Assembly (NCBI GenBank): GCA_937864975.1 | Contig: CALMDI010000705.1 | Location: 1-6,957 of the forward strand | Source: an uncultured Chloroflexota bacterium | Lineage (GTDB): Bacteria > Chloroflexota > Anaerolineae > Aggregatilineales > Phototrophicaceae | Reading direction: 5' to 3' | Length of the DNA stretch: 6,957 nucleotides | In this document: positions 5,401-6,957 of the stretch, piece by piece | How positions within the stretch are numbered: position 1 is the stretch's first letter | How the letters are laid out: each line of letters starts with the position of its first letter | Made by a program: the position numbers and the translations under genes | The notes under the pieces: generated by a model | What the model saw: only the letters and a program-made list of their open reading frames with translations | Databases searched by the model: none | Told to the model about the DNA's origin: nothing

Positions 5401-6926
5401 CGGCATTCGACCTGTTCAGCCCGCGGGAAGCCGCCATCTTCCGTTATAACCCCCAGAACGACAGCCTATCGTCGCTGGCAAGCCTGCGGCAGGATGGCGA
5501 CCTGCTGCGCGGCGAGGCGCCGCTTATCCCCGACGACGTCGTGCGCGAAGCCGCGCAAACGGGCGAAGTGCAGATCGTCCAGCACACGCGGCTGACCAAC
5601 GGGAACGGTAAAACCGGTACGTTGAAGACCGAACCCCCGCACCCCGGCTCGACCATCAGCGTGCCTCTGAAGCGAGGCAATCACGTGCAGGAAGTCCTCG
5701 CCGTCGCGTTCACCGAGCCGCGCAACTTCCCGATGCGCGATCTCGAAACGCTGTCGCTGCTGGCGGGTCAGGCGGCGGGACACCTCGAAAACGCGATCCT
5801 GCACGAGCAAATTCGCGCGGGTAACGAACGCCTCGCCGCGATTCTGAACTCGGTGCGCGACGGCGTCATCGTGCTCGACCAGCGCGGCTGGCTGGTGGAA
5901 GCCAACCCGGCGGCGCGCGAGCTGCTCGGTGAACATCTGGACACCTACGTGAACGAGATTATCGGGGAAGCCGTGTGGAAACGACGCGACCCGGCAGCGC
6001 AGAGGGCAACCGGAAGCCTGCGCGCGACCGGCACGCTTGCCGCCGACACGACGACGCGCCGCCAGTTCGACGTCAAGACGGCGCGCGGTACGGTCTACCT
6101 CGACGAAATCGGGCAGCCGGTGGTCGACGCGCACAATCGCGCGGTCGGATGGCTGCTCGTGCTGCGCGACGTGACCGAGGAAAAGCTGCTGGCGGATTAC
6201 CGCGACGAGATTACGTCGATGGTCGTTCACGACCTGCGCGGTCCGCTGGCGTCGATCATCAGCGGGATTTACCTGGCGCAGGAAGAACTGGAAACGCTCG
6301 ACGAGAACGACTTCATCCGGCGCACGCTCAAGCTGTCGTCGGACAGCGCCAACAGCCTGATGCTGCTGGTGGAAAGCCTGCTGGACGTGGCGCGGCTGGA
6401 AGCGCGCGAGATGCCGCTGCGTATCGAAGCGACGCCCGTGCCGCCGCTGGTCGAGCGCGCGGTCGAAGCGCTGGACGCGACGCTGCAACAAACACGGGTC
6501 GTGCTGAAGCAGGACATTCCCACCTCTCTGCGCCCGGTCGACGCGGATATCGACGTGATCGTGCGCGTCCTCATTAACCTGCTCGACAATGCCATCCGTC
6601 ACACGCCGCCGGGTCAGGAAATTCTGGTGCAGGCGGAACCGGGTGTGAACCCGGAGGAAGTATTGATCCGCGTTGCCGACAGCGGGCGCGGGATTGCCGT
6701 GGAAGACCGCGAGCGCATTTTCGAGCGCTTTAAACAGGCGAGCGGCGGGAGCACCGGGAGCGGACGCCGCTGCACGGGCTTGGGCTTAACCTTCGTCAAG
6801 CTGGCGATTGAGGCGCACGGCGGGCGCATCTGGGTAGAGGATGAGAATCCGCTCGGCGGCGCGTCGTTCGCCTTCACGCTGCCCATCACGAACCGCCGTC
6901 GCGATGCCAGCGGCACGACGTCGTGA
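2466..6926 (+). CDS. Membrane sensor histidine kinase with five GAF-like modules and a PAS domain
   Basis: This 1486-residue protein has about eight N-terminal membrane segments (near 35-57, 65-82, 95-107, 108-126, 142-163, 181-203, 222-239, 243-260). Five GAF-like modules follow (about 289-437, 448-602, 614-774, 786-944, 952-1114), each ending in a helix with a conserved NA pair (Asn 432, 597, 769, 939, 1109). Next come a PAS module (1122-1240), HisKA with HDLRGPL (phospho-acceptor His1255), and HATPase_c with N box NLLDNAIRHT (1371-1380), G1 DSGRG (1405-1409), F box ERIFERF (1416-1422) and G2 TGLGL (1437-1441). It should autophosphorylate on ATP and pass the phosphate to a response regulator; no receiver domain is present. 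The catalytic set looks intact, although Cys1436 replaces the first Gly of GTGLGL. Ligands of the GAF and PAS modules are unknown. The start is uncertain: ATG 2466, 2487 (residue 8) or 2514 (residue 17), none with a strong ribosome binding site; all lie before the first membrane segment. Confidence 0.93.
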   Translation: MLTGTGWMSETLATNPMSEAPVLPPPSGMRAWHPRLAVVIGAITTLIAAAVLVSSFTLAVDPPQALISLIYLGVFVLTALLTDRVEDGNWTGFPHVVAMLAWLTLGLNAALLIVLVGAALTALIQLRAHRLLDLDRLTPYEAISLALGRIAITGVSLAVAAGVYRALNFAPPLNDLTLNNMIALLVALLGALVTTQFIGVLLLGDLRDVGARLRWARKQGQALLELVSIVVIIVLALLKGPVPYGVYAALLALIALEAVRTRDTRRSAGRMRRIEALSLLRETGETTSSLMMDDLLLSIYQQVYQVTGAPVIAFALYNAEHGILDYRLVMVNGEKTVWPVRRMDDSAASYVIRHGKTLPLNTHERETLEQLGIAPSLMEQLYPHLLGLPLAAGDETLGALILVRNGQYGQFDADTLATLDALARQAGLAIHNARLYSRSTELVEHLSLINSAMQTMIHKLDKTQAIQKISEAAVAIGQADASGLYLLNRVQRTTELVHAIGLNNSQQTAYTSYPQVIDIHRQNLRLLTDVEAPSADQAIVRLARQGGFRALTEIPLLSNNAVLGYLTLYYNDPHYPSASELELLQMLANQVASVIDNAELFGALETYAFEMAQLAHLSRVSMLNLDLDTVVQDVAEILCQVLLVNRCTIALVDPSDNTLRVVGSVVTADRPPITTPDEQQIAFHEVTDVITQPFPSPRALHADDPTLSIALKRLMAVNLESTIAIIPMRMNNSLMGLILLGSQEKREFTEREWQLAEMATNQVGAQIQNARLYTTTQTQLSTRLDQLAMIEDIARQITSTLDFNQIIKNMLEAAIRSTQANYVALILLSEDQHLRVIVIDYTNGKFSRHFMPIPREDSIVGQVIRSGKPILTRDTRNNPNYIAPRTGTTYLSSLAVPLIRDNQVVGVLAAESERTNFFSEEHTSFLSNLAGHAVISIANARALDERQYQVNILTSLQSLALRLSSAIDTRSVASAVLDTAFDLFSPREAAIFRYNPQNDSLSSLASLRQDGDLLRGEAPLIPDDVVREAAQTGEVQIVQHTRLTNGNGKTGTLKTEPPHPGSTISVPLKRGNHVQEVLAVAFTEPRNFPMRDLETLSLLAGQAAGHLENAILHEQIRAGNERLAAILNSVRDGVIVLDQRGWLVEANPAARELLGEHLDTYVNEIIGEAVWKRRDPAAQRATGSLRATGTLAADTTTRRQFDVKTARGTVYLDEIGQPVVDAHNRAVGWLLVLRDVTEEKLLADYRDEITSMVVHDLRGPLASIISGIYLAQEELETLDENDFIRRTLKLSSDSANSLMLLVESLLDVARLEAREMPLRIEATPVPPLVERAVEALDATLQQTRVVLKQDIPTSLRPVDADIDVIVRVLINLLDNAIRHTPPGQEILVQAEPGVNPEEVLIRVADSGRGIAVEDRERIFERFKQASGGSTGSGRRCTGLGLTFVKLAIEAHGGRIWVEDENPLGGASFAFTLPITNRRRDASGTTS
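6914..6925. repeat. Perfect 12-bp palindrome CACGACGTCGTG at the kinase stop codon
   Basis: The palindrome covers the last three sense codons in part and two bases of the TGA stop. Its 10-bp core ACGACGTCGT recurs at 3321-3330 and 5533-5542 inside the same gene. The first and third copies are read as Thr-Thr-Ser or Thr-Thr-Ser-stop, the second in another frame as Asp-Asp-Val-Val, so protein sequence alone does not force the repetition. Confidence 0.4.
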
Positions 6927-6930
6927 GGAA
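6925..6930 (+). promoter_or_regulatory. Ribosome binding site of the downstream gene
   Basis: GAGGAA overlaps the kinase TGA stop (6924-6926) and lies six bases before ATG 6937. This arrangement favours translational coupling between the kinase and the next gene. Confidence 0.55.
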
Positions 6931-6936
6931 CCCGTG

Positions 6937-6957
6937 ATGAGACTGTTACGCTTTCCT
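6937..6957 (+). CDS. Start of a probable downstream gene, cut by the window edge
   Basis: Seven codons, reading MRLLRFP, follow a strong GAGGAA ribosome binding site at good spacing, ten bases after the kinase stop. A GTG at 6934 is an in-frame alternative start. The fragment is too short to assign a family. Its tight spacing suggests the same operon as the kinase, so it may be a functional partner, but nothing in the seven residues shows a response-regulator fold. Confidence 0.5.

Noticed and set aside
5466..6602. A 378-codon minus-strand open frame opposite the PAS and HisKA region
   Set aside because: Shadow of the kinase gene with the same biased composition and no domain signature.

Overview
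The window reads as a piece of a GC-rich bacterial chromosome, most likely Chloroflexota (Anaerolineae-like). This is inferred from the gene types: a STAND/SARP-type regulator and a membrane histidine kinase with long tandem GAF arrays. No marker gene is present to prove the taxonomy. There are no RNA genes, CRISPR arrays, insertion sequences or attachment sites that I can support.

Layout. (1) Positions 1-844, minus strand: the N-terminal 281 codons of a regulator that continues past the left edge. It has a shortened STAND/MalT-like ATPase region whose Walker A loop is missing, followed by a SARP-type winged helix. (2) Positions 845-1037: a divergent intergenic region with a ribosome binding site for each flanking gene, a TGGCA-N6-TGCCA dyad, and an AT-rich patch holding a plausible sigma-70 promoter and four TACAA repeats. 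(3) Positions 1038-2372, plus strand: a polytopic O-antigen ligase/polymerase family (Wzy_C-like) membrane protein with a TTG start. (4) Positions 2373-2465: a short gap containing a GC-rich hairpin that ends six bases before the next start. (5) Positions 2466-6926, plus strand: a 1486-residue sensor histidine kinase with about eight membrane segments, five GAF-like modules at a repeat of about 170 residues, a PAS module, and HisKA and HATPase_c domains. (6) Positions 6937-6957: the first seven codons of a probable downstream gene with a strong ribosome binding site overlapping the kinase stop codon.

How the genes may work together: genes 3, 5 and 6 are co-directional and may be partly co-transcribed, although the hairpin between ligase and kinase may separate them. 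The kinase has no receiver or output domain, so its partner must be encoded elsewhere, possibly just downstream. No direct link between the kinase and the ligase, or between the minus-strand regulator and the ligase, can be shown from sequence alone. I did not find a clearly new multi-gene system. The most unusual items are the regulator with a lost P-loop, the intergenic hairpin, and a 10-bp palindrome repeated three times in the kinase gene.
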